Positions 48,668 through 58,678 of a stretch of DNA of 64,000 bases are shown piece after piece. Location of the stretch: NCBI RefSeq assembly GCF_030623445.1, contig NZ_CP130613.1:496001-560000 (forward strand), read 5' to 3'. Made by a program: the position numbers and the translations under genes. Within the stretch, counting starts at the first letter, position 1, and every line of letters begins with the position of its first letter. The stretch comes from Pseudogemmatithrix spongiicola (GTDB taxonomy: Bacteria; Gemmatimonadota; Gemmatimonadetes; Gemmatimonadales; Gemmatimonadaceae). Under the pieces are notes generated by a model that saw only the letters and a program-made list of their open reading frames with translations, was not told where the DNA came from and made no database searches.

Positions 48668-50203
48668 CTATGGCAGGGCCTTGTAGCGCCAGGCCACGAT
48701 CCCCGGCTTGGTCGCGATGATCTCGAAGCCACCCGTCGCGCCGCCGGCGATCGACTCCGTCGTCGCGGTCAGCGTCTCGAGCACTTCACCGGCGGCGTTG
48801 AGGAACGACATCTCCACCGTGTAGGTCTTGGCCGCCTGCGTGCGGTTCTCGATCGTGCCGTTCAGCTTCGCGCCCTCGGGACGGCGCTCGAAGCCGATGA
48901 CCTGCACCTTCTGCGGCATGCCCGATTCCTTCGCGCCCAGCGAGTCGGCCTGGGCGGTCAGGGCGCGGATCTCGCGCAGCAGCGTCTGCCGCTGCGTGGC
49001 GTCACGCGTGGCGTCGCGGCGCGTCTGGGCGGCCGTCGCGCGGTTGCGGATGACGATCGACTTGAGCAGGTAGTTGTCGCCGTTCGACGGATCGATCTCG
49101 ATCAGGCGGTCCAGCAGCGGCAGCGCTTCCTCGCCGCGATTGGCGTCGATGAGCAGGTACGCGAGGAAGTAGTTCGCATCGCGCGCGTTCGGGTTCTTCT
49201 TCAGCGTTTCCTGGTACAGCGTCATCGCGTTCGGCAGGTTGCCGCTCATGCGGCTCACCTCGGCGCCGATCAGCAGCGCGAGGTCGGCATAGGGCGCCGG
49301 GTTCTCGAGCATCGGCTTGAGGCCTTCGAGCGTCAACACCGAGTCCTGCACGAGCATCGCGATGTCGAGGCCCACCGAGACGAACATCGCCGTCTGCTCA
49401 TGCTCCGGCGACTCGTGGCCGAGCGCGAGGAACTCGCGCGCGGCGCGCGACAGGGCGGCCTTGCGGGCCGCGATGTCCTCGAGGCCGCCGCCCCACTCCT
49501 GGATGATGCTCGCGCGCTGGATGCGCATCTGGCGCCGCGTGTCCGCCAGCGCCGTGTCGGCCGCGGCGAGGGCGATGGCCGTGTCGAGCTCGGCGACGGC
49601 CGTCTCCTGCTGGCCGCGCTTCAGCGCGATCTGGGCCCGCGCGTTGAACAGGTACGGCGAGCTGCGGTCGAGGCGGGCGGCCTGCGTGAGGTAGTGCTGC
49701 GCCGAGTCCAGCTCGTCGGCGTTGATGAGGCGGTACGCCGCCGCGATCCGGTCGTTCCAGGGCTTCGACTGCCGCCAGCGGAGCGTCTCGTCCTTGCACT
49801 CTGGCATCGCCGACTCGACGACGCGCAGCAGCGAATCCGCCATGCCGATGAGGTCGACCGGCGTCGTGCGGTCGCGCCCGAGGTTGAGGTCGGCCTGCGT
49901 CATCGTGGCCGGGGTGTCGTCGCGGTGCAGCCAGACGATGGCCAGCTGCGCGCGCGCGTAGGCGTAGCCGACGGGGTTGCCGACGAAGCGGCGCGCATCC
50001 TGAAGCGAGCGGGCGGCGTCGCGCAGGGCGCGGGGCGTGCCCTCGCCGGCCGGATCGCCGGCGGCGCGCTGGATGGCGATGTTCGCCGTGAAGAGCTGCG
50101 TCGGCTGGGTGAAGTCGACGGCGCACTCCTGCGCGGCGAGGCCGGCGGGGAGCGCCAGTGCGAGGCCGGCGGCGAGTGCGGGGACGCGGAGCGAGGTAAG
50201 CAT
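48668..50203 (-). CDS. Exported TPR-repeat protein
   Basis: This 511-aa protein has a Sec signal peptide (MLTSLRVPALAAGLALALPAGLAA). Helical TPR-type repeats cover about residues 150-400, for example ELDSAQHYLTQAARLDRSSPYLFNARAQIALKRG and ALPLLDRLIEIDPSNGDNYLLKS. The C-terminus (about 425-511) is a beta-sandwich of the FxLYD kind (KLNGTIENRTQAAKTYTVEMSFLNAAGEVL). Such proteins are envelope scaffolds; no partner is evident. It is flanked by tRNA genes on the same strand. Confidence 0.82.
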   Translation of the reverse strand: MLTSLRVPALAAGLALALPAGLAAQECAVDFTQPTQLFTANIAIQRAAGDPAGEGTPRALRDAARSLQDARRFVGNPVGYAYARAQLAIVWLHRDDTPATMTQADLNLGRDRTTPVDLIGMADSLLRVVESAMPECKDETLRWRQSKPWNDRIAAAYRLINADELDSAQHYLTQAARLDRSSPYLFNARAQIALKRGQQETAVAELDTAIALAAADTALADTRRQMRIQRASIIQEWGGGLEDIAARKAALSRAAREFLALGHESPEHEQTAMFVSVGLDIAMLVQDSVLTLEGLKPMLENPAPYADLALLIGAEVSRMSGNLPNAMTLYQETLKKNPNARDANYFLAYLLIDANRGEEALPLLDRLIEIDPSNGDNYLLKSIVIRNRATAAQTRRDATRDATQRQTLLREIRALTAQADSLGAKESGMPQKVQVIGFERRPEGAKLNGTIENRTQAAKTYTVEMSFLNAAGEVLETLTATTESIAGGATGGFEIIATKPGIVAWRYKALP

Positions 50204-50304
50204 CGGTCGCGATCTGGAAGGAGGGCCGGGCGCAGACGGCGCGACGGCCGATGGGGGCCAACGAACCTGCTATGGAACCTGCATCCAACGGGGCCGGAAA
50301 CAAA

Positions 50305-50330
50305 CGCCCCACGAGTGACCTCGCGGGGCG
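50305..50330 (-). terminator. Hairpin after tRNA-Val
   Basis: CGCCCCACGAG (50305-50315) pairs with CTCGCGGGGCG (50320-50330) around a TGAC loop with one A-C mismatch. It lies 1 bp beyond the 3' end of tRNA-Val and probably ends the tRNA transcript. Confidence 0.65.
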
Positions 50331-50331
50331 A

Positions 50332-50405
50332 TGGGCGGTACAAGACTCGAACTTGTGACCTCCACGATGTCAACGTGGCGCTCTAACCAACTGAGCTAAC
50401 CGCCC
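50332..50405 (-). tRNA. tRNA-Val (GAC)
   Basis: The minus strand gives acceptor GGGCGGT, anticodon stem CCACG/CGTGG with loop TTGACAT (anticodon GAC) and T arm AAGTTCGAGTCTT. It is the last of a three-tRNA run (Ala, Gly, Val) transcribed leftward. CCA is not encoded. Confidence 0.95.
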
Positions 50406-50479
50406 TTCACTACCCGATCGGCTCTTGAACGTTCCGGAGCCGTCAAGCGTTGACCATCAGCCGCCGATACTGGCGGCAG

Positions 50480-50552
50480 AGCGGGAAACGGGACTCGAAC
50501 CCGCGACCCCAACCTTGGCAAGGTTGTGCTCTACCAACTGAGCTATTCCCGC
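50480..50552 (-). tRNA. tRNA-Gly (GCC)
   Basis: The minus strand gives acceptor GCGGGAA, anticodon stem CAACC/GGTTG with loop TTGCCAA (anticodon GCC) and T arm GGGTTCGAGTCCC. The discriminator base is U. Confidence 0.95.
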
Positions 50553-50587
50553 GTGTATCCACACCGCCCGCTGTCCTGGGTCGGCAG

Positions 50588-50660
<73 letters not shown>

Positions 50661-50835
50661 GCAGCAGCAACGCCCGGTGTTCTGGACGTGTCTGACAGGA
50701 ACCGAGGAAGCTATCCGAGAGTATGTAGATGGTCAAGGCATGAAACTGGCGCCGACGCAGGAAACGCTTATCTTAGGGCTCGCTCCACCCCTCCGAATTT
50801 CGCCGGGCTGCACCACGGCCCAGGACTGCATAGCC

Positions 50836-51726
50836 ATGGCAACTGAAGTCAAGAAGCGGAAGCGCCGCACGGCCCCCGCTGGCATCGCCCCGAGCGAGCC
50901 CGAACGCGACATCCTCGACCAGTACCTCTACGAGGTCTCCACCTACCCGCTGCTCAAGGGCAACGAGGAGATCGAGGTCGCCCGGAAGATCCGGGCCGGC
51001 GACCAGGATGCGCTCCAGGAGCTCGTGAAGCGCAACCTGCGCTTCGTCATCTCCGTCGCCAAGAAGTACCAGAACCGCGGCCTGCCGCTCATCGACCTCA
51101 TCGGCGAGGGCAACGTCGGCCTGCTCACCGCCGCCCGCAAGTTCGATCCGGACCAGGGCGTGAAGTTCATCTCCTACGCCGTGTGGTGGATCCGCCAGGC
51201 GATCCTGAGCTCGCTCGCGCGCCAGGGCCGCACCGTGCGCGTGCCGCTCAACCGCACCGCCGACCTCTCGCGCATCATCAAGGCCTCCGAGATCCTCCGC
51301 CAGAAGCTCCGCCGCGAGCCCACCCCGGAAGAGCTCTCGCAGGTCACCGGCCTGTCCGTCGACGTCGTGCAGTCGCTCGCCGCGCTCAACACCGGCGACG
51401 TCCGCCTCGACGCCCCGATGGATCCCGACGGCGATCGCTCGCTCATCGAGCGCTTCGTCGCCGACGAGATGCCCGACACCGAGGAAGAGGCCATGAACCG
51501 CTTCCTCAACGACGAGATCGAGCACGCGCTCAACACGCTGCCCCCGCGCGACGCCAAGGTGCTGCGCCTCTACTTCGGCCTCGAAGGCGGCCGCGAGCAC
51601 ACGCTCGAGGAAATCGGCTCCATGCTCGGCGTCACGCGCGAGCGCGTCCGCCAGCTGCGCGACCGTGCGCTCAAGCGGCTGCGCGAGGGGGATGTGGGAC
51701 GCGCGCTGGGCAGTTTTGCGGCCTAA
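50836..51726 (+). CDS. RpoD/SigA-type sigma-70 factor
   Basis: This 296-aa protein has a basic N-terminus (MATEVKKRKRRT) and no long region 1.1. Region 1.2 follows (DILDQYLYEVSTYPLL), then region 2 (NLRFVISVAKKYQNRGLPLIDLIGEGNVGLL with the -10 recognition KFDPDQGVKFISYAVWWIRQAI), region 3 (PTPEELSQVTGLSV) and region 4 with its helix-turn-helix (LEEIGSMLGVTRERVRQLRDRALKRL). It is short like group 1/2 factors of this phylum and is probably the housekeeping or a closely related sigma factor. The start at MATEV was preferred over upstream frames that run into tRNA-Ala. A perfect terminator follows. Confidence 0.92.
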   Translation: MATEVKKRKRRTAPAGIAPSEPERDILDQYLYEVSTYPLLKGNEEIEVARKIRAGDQDALQELVKRNLRFVISVAKKYQNRGLPLIDLIGEGNVGLLTAARKFDPDQGVKFISYAVWWIRQAILSSLARQGRTVRVPLNRTADLSRIIKASEILRQKLRREPTPEELSQVTGLSVDVVQSLAALNTGDVRLDAPMDPDGDRSLIERFVADEMPDTEEEAMNRFLNDEIEHALNTLPPRDAKVLRLYFGLEGGREHTLEEIGSMLGVTRERVRQLRDRALKRLREGDVGRALGSFAA

Positions 51727-51728
51727 CT

Positions 51729-51870
51729 GCAGATGTGAGATGTAAGATGTGAGATGTGAGATCGGCGGCCGGTGTTACCGGCCGCCTTTTTCACAGGCGT
51801 AGATGCGAGTGGCCTCACAAAGCTGCATATTCCGTTCACTTACATCTCACATCTTACATCTCACATCTGC
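51729..51870. repeat. 29-bp perfect inverted arms of a GATGTGA heptamer around the sigma factor terminator
   Basis: The left arm (51729-51757) and right arm (51842-51870) are perfect 29-bp reverse complements. Each is a heptamer array (GATGTGA, GATGTAA, GATGTGA...). They enclose a perfect Rho-independent terminator at 51764-51791. The left arm starts 2 bp after the sigma factor stop and the right arm ends 8 bp before the GTG start of the ABC ATPase. Confidence 0.85.
51764..51791 (+). terminator. Rho-independent terminator of the sigma factor gene
   Basis: GGCGGCCGGT (51764-51773) pairs perfectly with ACCGGCCGCC (51777-51786) around a GTT loop, followed by TTTTT. It lies 37 bp after the sigma factor stop codon. 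Confidence 0.92.
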
Positions 51871-51878
51871 TCCTTGCC

Positions 51879-52637
51879 GTGATCGTCTTCGAGAATCTCC
51901 ACAAGGCCTTCGGCGAGAACCGCGTCCTCCGCGGCTTCTCCCTCGAGGTCAACGAAGGCGAGACGATGGTCATCATCGGCTTCTCGGGCACCGGCAAGTC
52001 GGTCGCGATCAAGCACATCGTCGGCCTGCTCGAACCGGACGAAGGCCGTGTCATCGTGGACGGCGTCGACCCGCAGACCCTGTCGCGCCAGGACCTCTAC
52101 GCCCTGCGCGGCAAGATCGGGTACGTGTTCCAGTTCGCCGCCCTCTTCGACTCCATGTCCATCTACGACAACGTCGCGATGGGCCTCCGCAAGCAGGGGC
52201 AGTTGACCGAAGCGCAGATCAAAGATCGCGTGCACGAATCCCTCGGGCTCGTGGACCTCGACGACAACGTCGCCGACCGCCTGCCCTCCGAGCTCTCCGG
52301 CGGCATGCGCAAGCGCGTCGGCATCGCGCGTTCCGTCGCGCTGCGCCCCAAGTACCTCCTCTACGACGAACCGACCACCGGCCTCGACCCCGTCACCAGC
52401 GCCGTCATCGACGCGCTGATGGTGCGCATGCAGAAGCAGCTCGGCGTGACCGGCATCGTCATCACGCATGACATGCGCTCGGCCTACACCGTGGGCACGC
52501 GCATCGCGATGCTCTACGAGGGCCGCGTGCAGCAGGTCGGCACCGTGGACGAGATCCAGCACACCACGGATCCCGTCGTGCGGCAGTTCATCGAAGGGCG
52601 CCCAGAGCTCGAATCGGGCGCGGGCCTCACGCGGTGA
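51879..52637 (+). CDS. mlaF: MlaF-like ABC transporter ATP-binding protein
   Basis: The 252-aa ATPase has Walker A GFSGTGKS, signature LSGGMRKRVGIAR, Walker B YLLYDEPTTGLDP and the H-loop ITHDM. The SGGMRKRV form and the VFQFAALFDSMSIYDNV Q-loop are typical of MlaF, the ATPase of the outer-membrane lipid asymmetry transporter. MlaE and MlaD genes are not in this window. The GTG start at 51879 is just 8 bp after an inverted-repeat arm, so there is no room for a normal ribosome binding site outside the repeat. The stop overlaps the Nudix gene by four bases. Confidence 0.88.
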   Translation: MIVFENLHKAFGENRVLRGFSLEVNEGETMVIIGFSGTGKSVAIKHIVGLLEPDEGRVIVDGVDPQTLSRQDLYALRGKIGYVFQFAALFDSMSIYDNVAMGLRKQGQLTEAQIKDRVHESLGLVDLDDNVADRLPSELSGGMRKRVGIARSVALRPKYLLYDEPTTGLDPVTSAVIDALMVRMQKQLGVTGIVITHDMRSAYTVGTRIAMLYEGRVQQVGTVDEIQHTTDPVVRQFIEGRPELESGAGLTR

Positions 52638-53122
52638 CGCGCAAGAAGAAGCCGCGGGAGGAAGTGAGCGCCGGCGGCATCGTGTTCCGCCGCGATGGCG
52701 AGCGCACGTTCTTCCTGCTGATCCGCGATCCGTACCGCAACTGGGGATTCCCCAAGGGGCACCTCGAGGACGGCGAGGCCCCCGACGCGGCGGCGGTACG
52801 CGAGGTCGCGGAGGAAACGGGTATCGCGGACGTGGAGCTGCGGTCGGCCGTCGAGACCATCGACTGGACGTTCCGCTTCCGCGGCCGGAAGATCCACAAG
52901 ACCTGCCATTTCTTCCTGATGGAGACCACGCAGCGCCGCACGGCGCCGCAGGCCAAGGAAGGCATCACCGCCTGCCGCTGGGCGACCTACGAGCAGGCCA
53001 CCAAGATGATCGCCTACGACAACGCGCGCGCGGTGCTCGAGCAGGCGCAGGCGATCCTCGAGGGCCGCGAACTCGCGCCAGCGGACGACGCCGTCGACAC
53101 GCCGCTTCCCGGCGTCTCCTGA
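52634..53122 (+). CDS. Nudix hydrolase
   Basis: This 162-aa protein carries a full Nudix box (GHLEDGEAPDAAAVREVAEETGI, with the REVAEE core) at about residues 42-64. The preceding SAGGIVFRRDGERTFFLLIRD and following HFFLMET strands are standard for the fold. Members hydrolyse nucleoside diphosphates linked to another group; this subtype (basic start, WGFPKGHLE) is often Ap4A or NDP-sugar type, but the substrate is not set. The GTG start overlaps the MlaF stop, and its own stop overlaps the next start (TGATG). Confidence 0.9.
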   Translation: MTRKKKPREEVSAGGIVFRRDGERTFFLLIRDPYRNWGFPKGHLEDGEAPDAAAVREVAEETGIADVELRSAVETIDWTFRFRGRKIHKTCHFFLMETTQRRTAPQAKEGITACRWATYEQATKMIAYDNARAVLEQAQAILEGRELAPADDAVDTPLPGVS

Positions 53123-53931
53123 TGCCCGAGCGTCTCCTCGGGCCCTTGGCCCCACCGACGGTCGTCGCGTTCACCGGGCGTGAACGCTGCCGCGATGCGC
53201 TGCGCCGGGTGCTGCCGCGCCGCCGCGCCAAGCTCGCGTTCGCGCGCGGCCGCGACGAACTGGTCGCCGCCCTGCAGGACACGCTGGTCGACGCCGTCGT
53301 CGTCGACCTCGGTCAAGCCAGCGACGACGCATGGGCGGTGGCGGCCACGGCGCGCGAGTTCCCGAGCATCCCGTTCTTCGCCTATGCCGCGATGCGCCCC
53401 GCGGAAATGCCTGTGCTCTCGCGCGCCTGGGGACTCGAGTTCGCCGACTGCCTCGTGGAGGGCGTCGAGGACGACCTCTGCCGCGACCTCATCCTGCCCG
53501 CGACGTTCACGGTGCGCTTCGCGACCGCGTTGCGCGGGGCGGAGTCCCGCATCGGGCTCACGACGCCGCTGCAGCACGAGGCCTGGCGCTACGTGGTGGC
53601 GCAGGGTGGCCGCACCGTCCGCACCGAGGCCATCGCGCAGGCCGTCGGGCTCACGCGTGAGCACTTGAGCCGCCGCTTCGCCGCCGACGGTGCCCCCAAC
53701 CTGAAGCGCGTGATCGATCTCGTGCGCCTGCTGGCCGCCGCGGAGCTGGCGAAGAATCCCGGCTATGACCTCCCGGACATCGCGCGCGTGCTCGGCTTCG
53801 CCTCGGCGTCGCATCTGAGTGCCAGTTGCCAGCGCCTCGTCGGTGTGAAGAGCGGCTCGCTCACGCGGCTGCGGCCCACCGACTTGATGGATCGCTTCGT
53901 GAAGCAGGGCCGCGGGCGTTCGCGCAGTTGA
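53122..53931 (+). CDS. AraC-type regulator with receiver-like N-terminus
   Basis: The 269-aa protein has an N-terminal alpha/beta domain (about residues 10-125) with a receiver-like AVVVDLGQA strand, but without the other clear acidic and Lys positions of a true receiver. The C-terminal part (about 150-255) is a double helix-turn-helix of AraC type (TEAIAQAVGLTREHLSRRFAA and DLPDIARVLGFASASHLSASCQRLVG). It is probably a DNA-binding regulator that responds to a signal other than phosphorylation. It is coupled to the Nudix gene. A repeat element follows, then the atp genes. Confidence 0.75.
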   Translation: MPERLLGPLAPPTVVAFTGRERCRDALRRVLPRRRAKLAFARGRDELVAALQDTLVDAVVVDLGQASDDAWAVAATAREFPSIPFFAYAAMRPAEMPVLSRAWGLEFADCLVEGVEDDLCRDLILPATFTVRFATALRGAESRIGLTTPLQHEAWRYVVAQGGRTVRTEAIAQAVGLTREHLSRRFAADGAPNLKRVIDLVRLLAAAELAKNPGYDLPDIARVLGFASASHLSASCQRLVGVKSGSLTRLRPTDLMDRFVKQGRGRSRS

Positions 53932-53943
53932 GTCAACGGCGGG

Positions 53944-54079
53944 GCCACAGAGGCACGGAGACACAGAGCGATGCGTGCCTCGCACAGACATCGGCAGCAT
54001 CGACCGCCGCATGAGAGGGCGTCCGCGCCACATCAGGCGTGGCGTCGCGCAATCCTCCGTGCCTCTGCGTCTCTGTGGC
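53944..54079. repeat. Inverted-arm element with 8-nt-period arms (copy 2)
   Basis: The left arm (53944-53968) starts GCCACAGAGGCACGGAG and the right arm (54055-54079) is its inverted counterpart ending GTCTCTGTGGC. The interior matches copy 1 at 28932-29092 in several places (GCGTGCCT after the left arm, ATCGGN then CGACC, GCGCAATCCTCC before the right arm). The core pairs CGCCAC with GTGGCG. It lies between the AraC-type gene and the atp promoter region. Confidence 0.8.
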
Positions 54080-54183
54080 TAAGTAGTTGTCATTGTTCGA
54101 CTTGATTCAAGTCCGGCTAGCCGAGCAAGTGACGCCAGGCAGACCCGCAACTCGGCATGAGACCAGTTGCATCCGCCCCCAGA

Positions 54184-54201
54184 TTGTGATTATTTTCACA
54201 A
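54184..54201. promoter_or_regulatory. CRP/FNR-family operator-like palindrome upstream of atpA
   Basis: TTGTGA-N6-TCACAA is a perfect inverted repeat that contains the exact E. coli CRP consensus TGTGA-N6-TCACA. It lies 92 bp before the atpA start in a region that is unusually AT-rich for this genome. Binding by a CRP/FNR-family protein is inferred from sequence alone. Confidence 0.5.
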
Positions 54202-54220
54202 GCTGTACCAGAACACGCGC

Positions 54221-54240
54221 CGCGTCACAAAACTGACGCG
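54221..54240. promoter_or_regulatory. Second inverted repeat upstream of atpA
   Basis: CGCGTCA (54221-54227) is inverted as TGACGCG (54234-54240) around CAAAAC. It lies 19 bp after the CRP-like site and 52 bp before the atpA start. It may be an operator or a leader hairpin. Confidence 0.35.
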
Positions 54241-54292
54241 CGCGCGTCACCGCAAAATCGCGTTTTCCCTCACGCTCTTTTCCGCTACCGAT

Positions 54293-55858
54293 ATGGCTTC
54301 CCAGACGGCGCTGCGCCCGGGCGAGATCAAGGACATCCTCCTCCGCGAAATCGAGGCGGCTGACCTCAATACCCTCGACGTCGAAGAGGTTGGTTCCGTC
54401 CTCGAAGTGAAGGACGGTGTCGCTCGCATCTACGGCCTCCAGAAGGCGATGGCCGGCGAAATGCTCGAGATCAAGTCCTCCGAGACCGGCGAGACCATCA
54501 CGGCCCTCGCGCTGAACCTCGAAGAGGACAACATCGGCGCCGTCGTGCTCGGCGACTACCTGAAGATCAAGGAAGGCGACGAGGTCCGTCGCACCGCCCG
54601 CGTGCTCGAGGTGCCGGTCGGTCCGGCGATGATCGGCCGCGTCGTCGACGCGCTCGGTCGTCCGATCGACGGCCAGGGCCCGATCGCCACGACGATGTCG
54701 CGCAAGGTGGAATCCGAAGCGCCGGGCATCATCGTCCGTCAGCCCGTCGGCGAGCCGATGCAGACCGGCATCAAGGCCATCGACGCCATGATCCCGATCG
54801 GCCGCGGCCAGCGCGAGCTCATCATCGGTGACCGCGGCACGGGCAAGACCGCGATCGCGATCGACACGATCATCAACCAGAAGGGCCAGGACGTCATCTG
54901 CGTCTACGTCGCGATCGGCCAGAAGGCCTCGACCGTGGCGAGCGTCGTCGAGAAGCTCAAGGCCGCCGGCGCGATGGAGTACACCATCGTCGTCGTCGCC
55001 TCGGCCTCCGACCCGGCCCCGATGCAGTACATCGCGCCCTACTCGGGCGTCGCGATGGCCGAGTACTTCATGTACCACGAGGGCAAGGCCACGCTGGCCG
55101 TCTACGACGACCTCTCCAAGCAGGCCGCGGCCTACCGCCAGCTCTCGCTGGTGCTCCGTCGTCCGCCGGGCCGCGAAGCCTTCCCGGGCGACGTGTTCTA
55201 TCTCCACAGCCGTCTCCTCGAGCGCGCCGCGAAGCTCTCGACCGACCCGAAGATCATCGACAACAAGACGATCTTCGCCGCCTGTGGCTCGCTGACCGCG
55301 CTGCCGATCATCGAAACGCAGGCCGGTGACGTGTCGGCGTACATCCCGACGAACGTCATCTCGATCACCGACGGCCAGATCTTCCTCGAGTCCGACCTGT
55401 TCTTCGCCGGCGTCCGCCCCGCGATCAACGTCGGCATCTCGGTGTCCCGCGTTGGTGGCTCGGCGCAGACCAAGGCCATGAAGTCCGTCGCCGGCCGCCT
55501 GCGCCTCGACCTCGCCCAGTACCGCGAGCTCGAAGCCTTCGCCGCCTTCGCCTCGGACCTCGACGCCGCGACGAAGAAGCAGCTGGAGCGCGGTGCCCGT
55601 ACCGTGGAAGTCCTCAAGCAGGGCCAGTACCAGCCGATGGGCTTCGAGACGCAGGTCATGATCATCTTCGCGGTCTCGAACGGCTACATCGACGACGTGC
55701 CGGTCGCGCAGGTGCGCGACTGGGAAGCCGGGTTCCACGCGTACATGAAGGCCCAGTTCCCGCAGGTCGGTGACGCGATCAAGAAGGACCGCCTGGTCTC
55801 CAAGGACACGGAAGCCGAGCTGCGTCGCGCGATCGAGCAGTACAAGAAGAGCCGGTAA
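54293..55858 (+). CDS. atpA: F1 ATP synthase subunit alpha
   Basis: This 521-aa non-catalytic nucleotide-binding subunit has P-loop GDRGTGKT and the alpha signature [17 protein letters not shown], with the conserved Arg finger in SRVGGS. Length and sequence are standard. ATG at 54293 ([14 protein letters not shown]) was chosen over a longer frame that has no homologous extension. It heads atpA-atpG-atpD-atpC. The delta and F0 genes (atpH, atpF, atpE, atpB), which usually precede atpA, are absent here. Confidence 0.96.
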   Translation: MASQTALRPGEIKDILLREIEAADLNTLDVEEVGSVLEVKDGVARIYGLQKAMAGEMLEIKSSETGETITALALNLEEDNIGAVVLGDYLKIKEGDEVRRTARVLEVPVGPAMIGRVVDALGRPIDGQGPIATTMSRKVESEAPGIIVRQPVGEPMQTGIKAIDAMIPIGRGQRELIIGDRGTGKTAIAIDTIINQKGQDVICVYVAIGQKASTVASVVEKLKAAGAMEYTIVVVASASDPAPMQYIAPYSGVAMAEYFMYHEGKATLAVYDDLSKQAAAYRQLSLVLRRPPGREAFPGDVFYLHSRLLERAAKLSTDPKIIDNKTIFAACGSLTALPIIETQAGDVSAYIPTNVISITDGQIFLESDLFFAGVRPAINVGISVSRVGGSAQTKAMKSVAGRLRLDLAQYRELEAFAAFASDLDAATKKQLERGARTVEVLKQGQYQPMGFETQVMIIFAVSNGYIDDVPVAQVRDWEAGFHAYMKAQFPQVGDAIKKDRLVSKDTEAELRRAIEQYKKSR

Positions 55859-55863
55859 CCGAG

Positions 55864-56727
55864 ATGGCCAAGGGCAGAGAGCTCAAGGGCCGCATCAAGT
55901 CCGTCGAGAACACCCGCAAGATCACGCGGACGATGGAGATGGTCGCCACGTCCAAGATGAAGCGGGCGGTGGATCGCGTCACGGCGGCGAAGCCGTATGC
56001 GCGGGCCCTCGGCGACGTGATCGCGTCGCTCTACAACCCGGAGCTGGCCGAGCGCTTCCCGCTGCTCCGCCAGCCGGAGAAGGTCACGCGCGCGGCGCTG
56101 GTGCTGCTCACGTCGAACCGCGGCCTCGCCGGCGCGTTCAACGCGAACCTCATCAAGGAAGCCCGCACGACGCTCGCGAAGCTCGAAGGGCAGGGCATCG
56201 CCGTCGAGCTGCACGTCGTCGGCAAGAAGGGTCTGGGCTACTTCCGCTACATCGGCCGCGACGTGAAGGTCCAGCGCACGGACATCACCGACAAGCCGAC
56301 GGCCGCGGATGCCGCCTCGCTCGTCGACGAGCTGATGGCGCGCTTCGTCGCCGGCGACCTCGATGCGGTGTACGTGATCGGCTCCAAGTTCAACTCGGTG
56401 CTCTCGACGCCGCCGACCACGGAGCGTGTGCTGCCCGTGGAGCCGCCGGCCACCAAGGGCGCCCAGAAGGATTACCTGCTGTATCCCTCGGCTGAGGAGA
56501 TCCTCACCGAGTTGCTGCCCTCGTACGTGCGCAATGCCGTGTACCGCGCGCTCGTCGAGACGGCCGCCGCCGAGCAGGCGGCGCGCCGCACGGCCATGAA
56601 GAACGCCACGGATAACGCTGGCGAGATGCTCACGCTCCTCCGTCGCACCTACAACCGCGCCCGTCAGGCGCAGATCACGCAGGAAATCGCCGAGATCGTC
56701 GGCGGTGCCGCTGCGCTCCAGGGCTGA
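55864..56727 (+). CDS. atpG: F1 ATP synthase subunit gamma
   Basis: The 287-aa rotor shaft has the conserved N-terminal helix (ELKGRIKSVENTRKITRTMEMVA), the central LLTSNRGLAGAFNANL and the C-terminal helix ATDNAGEMLTLLRRTYNRARQAQITQEI-type ending (ending EIAEIVGGAAAL). It couples proton-driven rotation to the alpha3-beta3 head. The start is 5 bp after the atpA stop. Confidence 0.96.
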   Translation: MAKGRELKGRIKSVENTRKITRTMEMVATSKMKRAVDRVTAAKPYARALGDVIASLYNPELAERFPLLRQPEKVTRAALVLLTSNRGLAGAFNANLIKEARTTLAKLEGQGIAVELHVVGKKGLGYFRYIGRDVKVQRTDITDKPTAADAASLVDELMARFVAGDLDAVYVIGSKFNSVLSTPPTTERVLPVEPPATKGAQKDYLLYPSAEEILTELLPSYVRNAVYRALVETAAAEQAARRTAMKNATDNAGEMLTLLRRTYNRARQAQITQEIAEIVGGAAALQG

Positions 56728-56733
56728 CCATAA

Positions 56734-58161
<1,428 letters not shown>

Positions 58162-58166
58162 ACCTG

Positions 58167-58412
58167 ATGCTCAAGATCTCGGTCATCAGCCCCGAAGCGA
58201 CGCTGTTCGAAGGTGAGGCGCGGCAGCTGGTCGCGCCCGCCTTCGACGGCGAAGTCGGCATCCTCGAGAACCACGCGCCGATGGTGACCGTGCTCGGCAA
58301 GGGCGAACTCCGCATCGGCGACGGCGCGCAGCGCTTCAGCGTCGAGGGTGGGTTCATGCAGGTCGTCGACAACGTCGTGCGCGTCGTGACGGAGAAGGCG
58401 GCGAAGCTGTAA
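58167..58412 (+). CDS. atpC: F1 ATP synthase subunit epsilon, short form
   Basis: This 81-aa protein has only the N-terminal beta-sandwich domain (VISPEATLFEGEARQLVAPAFDGEVGIL and HAPMVTVLGKGELRI). The usual C-terminal two-helix domain of about 50 residues, which inhibits ATP hydrolysis, is missing, because the frame ends at the last strand (VRVVTEKAAKL). Short epsilon subunits occur in several phyla. It starts 5 bp after atpD, and an inverted-arm terminator element follows. Confidence 0.93.
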   Translation: MLKISVISPEATLFEGEARQLVAPAFDGEVGILENHAPMVTVLGKGELRIGDGAQRFSVEGGFMQVVDNVVRVVTEKAAKL

Positions 58413-58418
58413 CCGCTT

Positions 58419-58539
58419 TCACCACGAAGGCACGAAGGGAGCCGCGACAATCGATCGGGCCCGCGACGCCGAAGCAGCGATGCTTCTTGGAGTCGCGGGC
58501 CCGAAAGTCTGCTGGGAGCCCTTCGTGCCTTCGTGGTGA
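58419..58539. repeat. Inverted-arm element with perfect 21-bp arms after atpC
   Basis: The arms (58419-58439 and 58519-58539) are perfect 21-bp reverse complements made of the 8-nt word CACGAAGG. The core has a 13-bp perfect stem (TCGGGCCCGCGAC at 58455-58467 with 58492-58504), and inside that a second hairpin GAAGCA/TGCTTC with a GCGA loop. It begins 7 bp after atpC and probably ends the atp transcript. Confidence 0.85.
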
Positions 58540-58678
58540 GTCGCCGCTGATGTGACGCACCGCACCATTCACGCAGTCACTGAAGGAACGAAACCCCACT
58601 CGCGGGTTATGCGTCTAAGTGTTGGCCGCGCGCGCCACGGTGCCGCGCTGACTGTTCCCCCAAGACCATCATTTCCCT

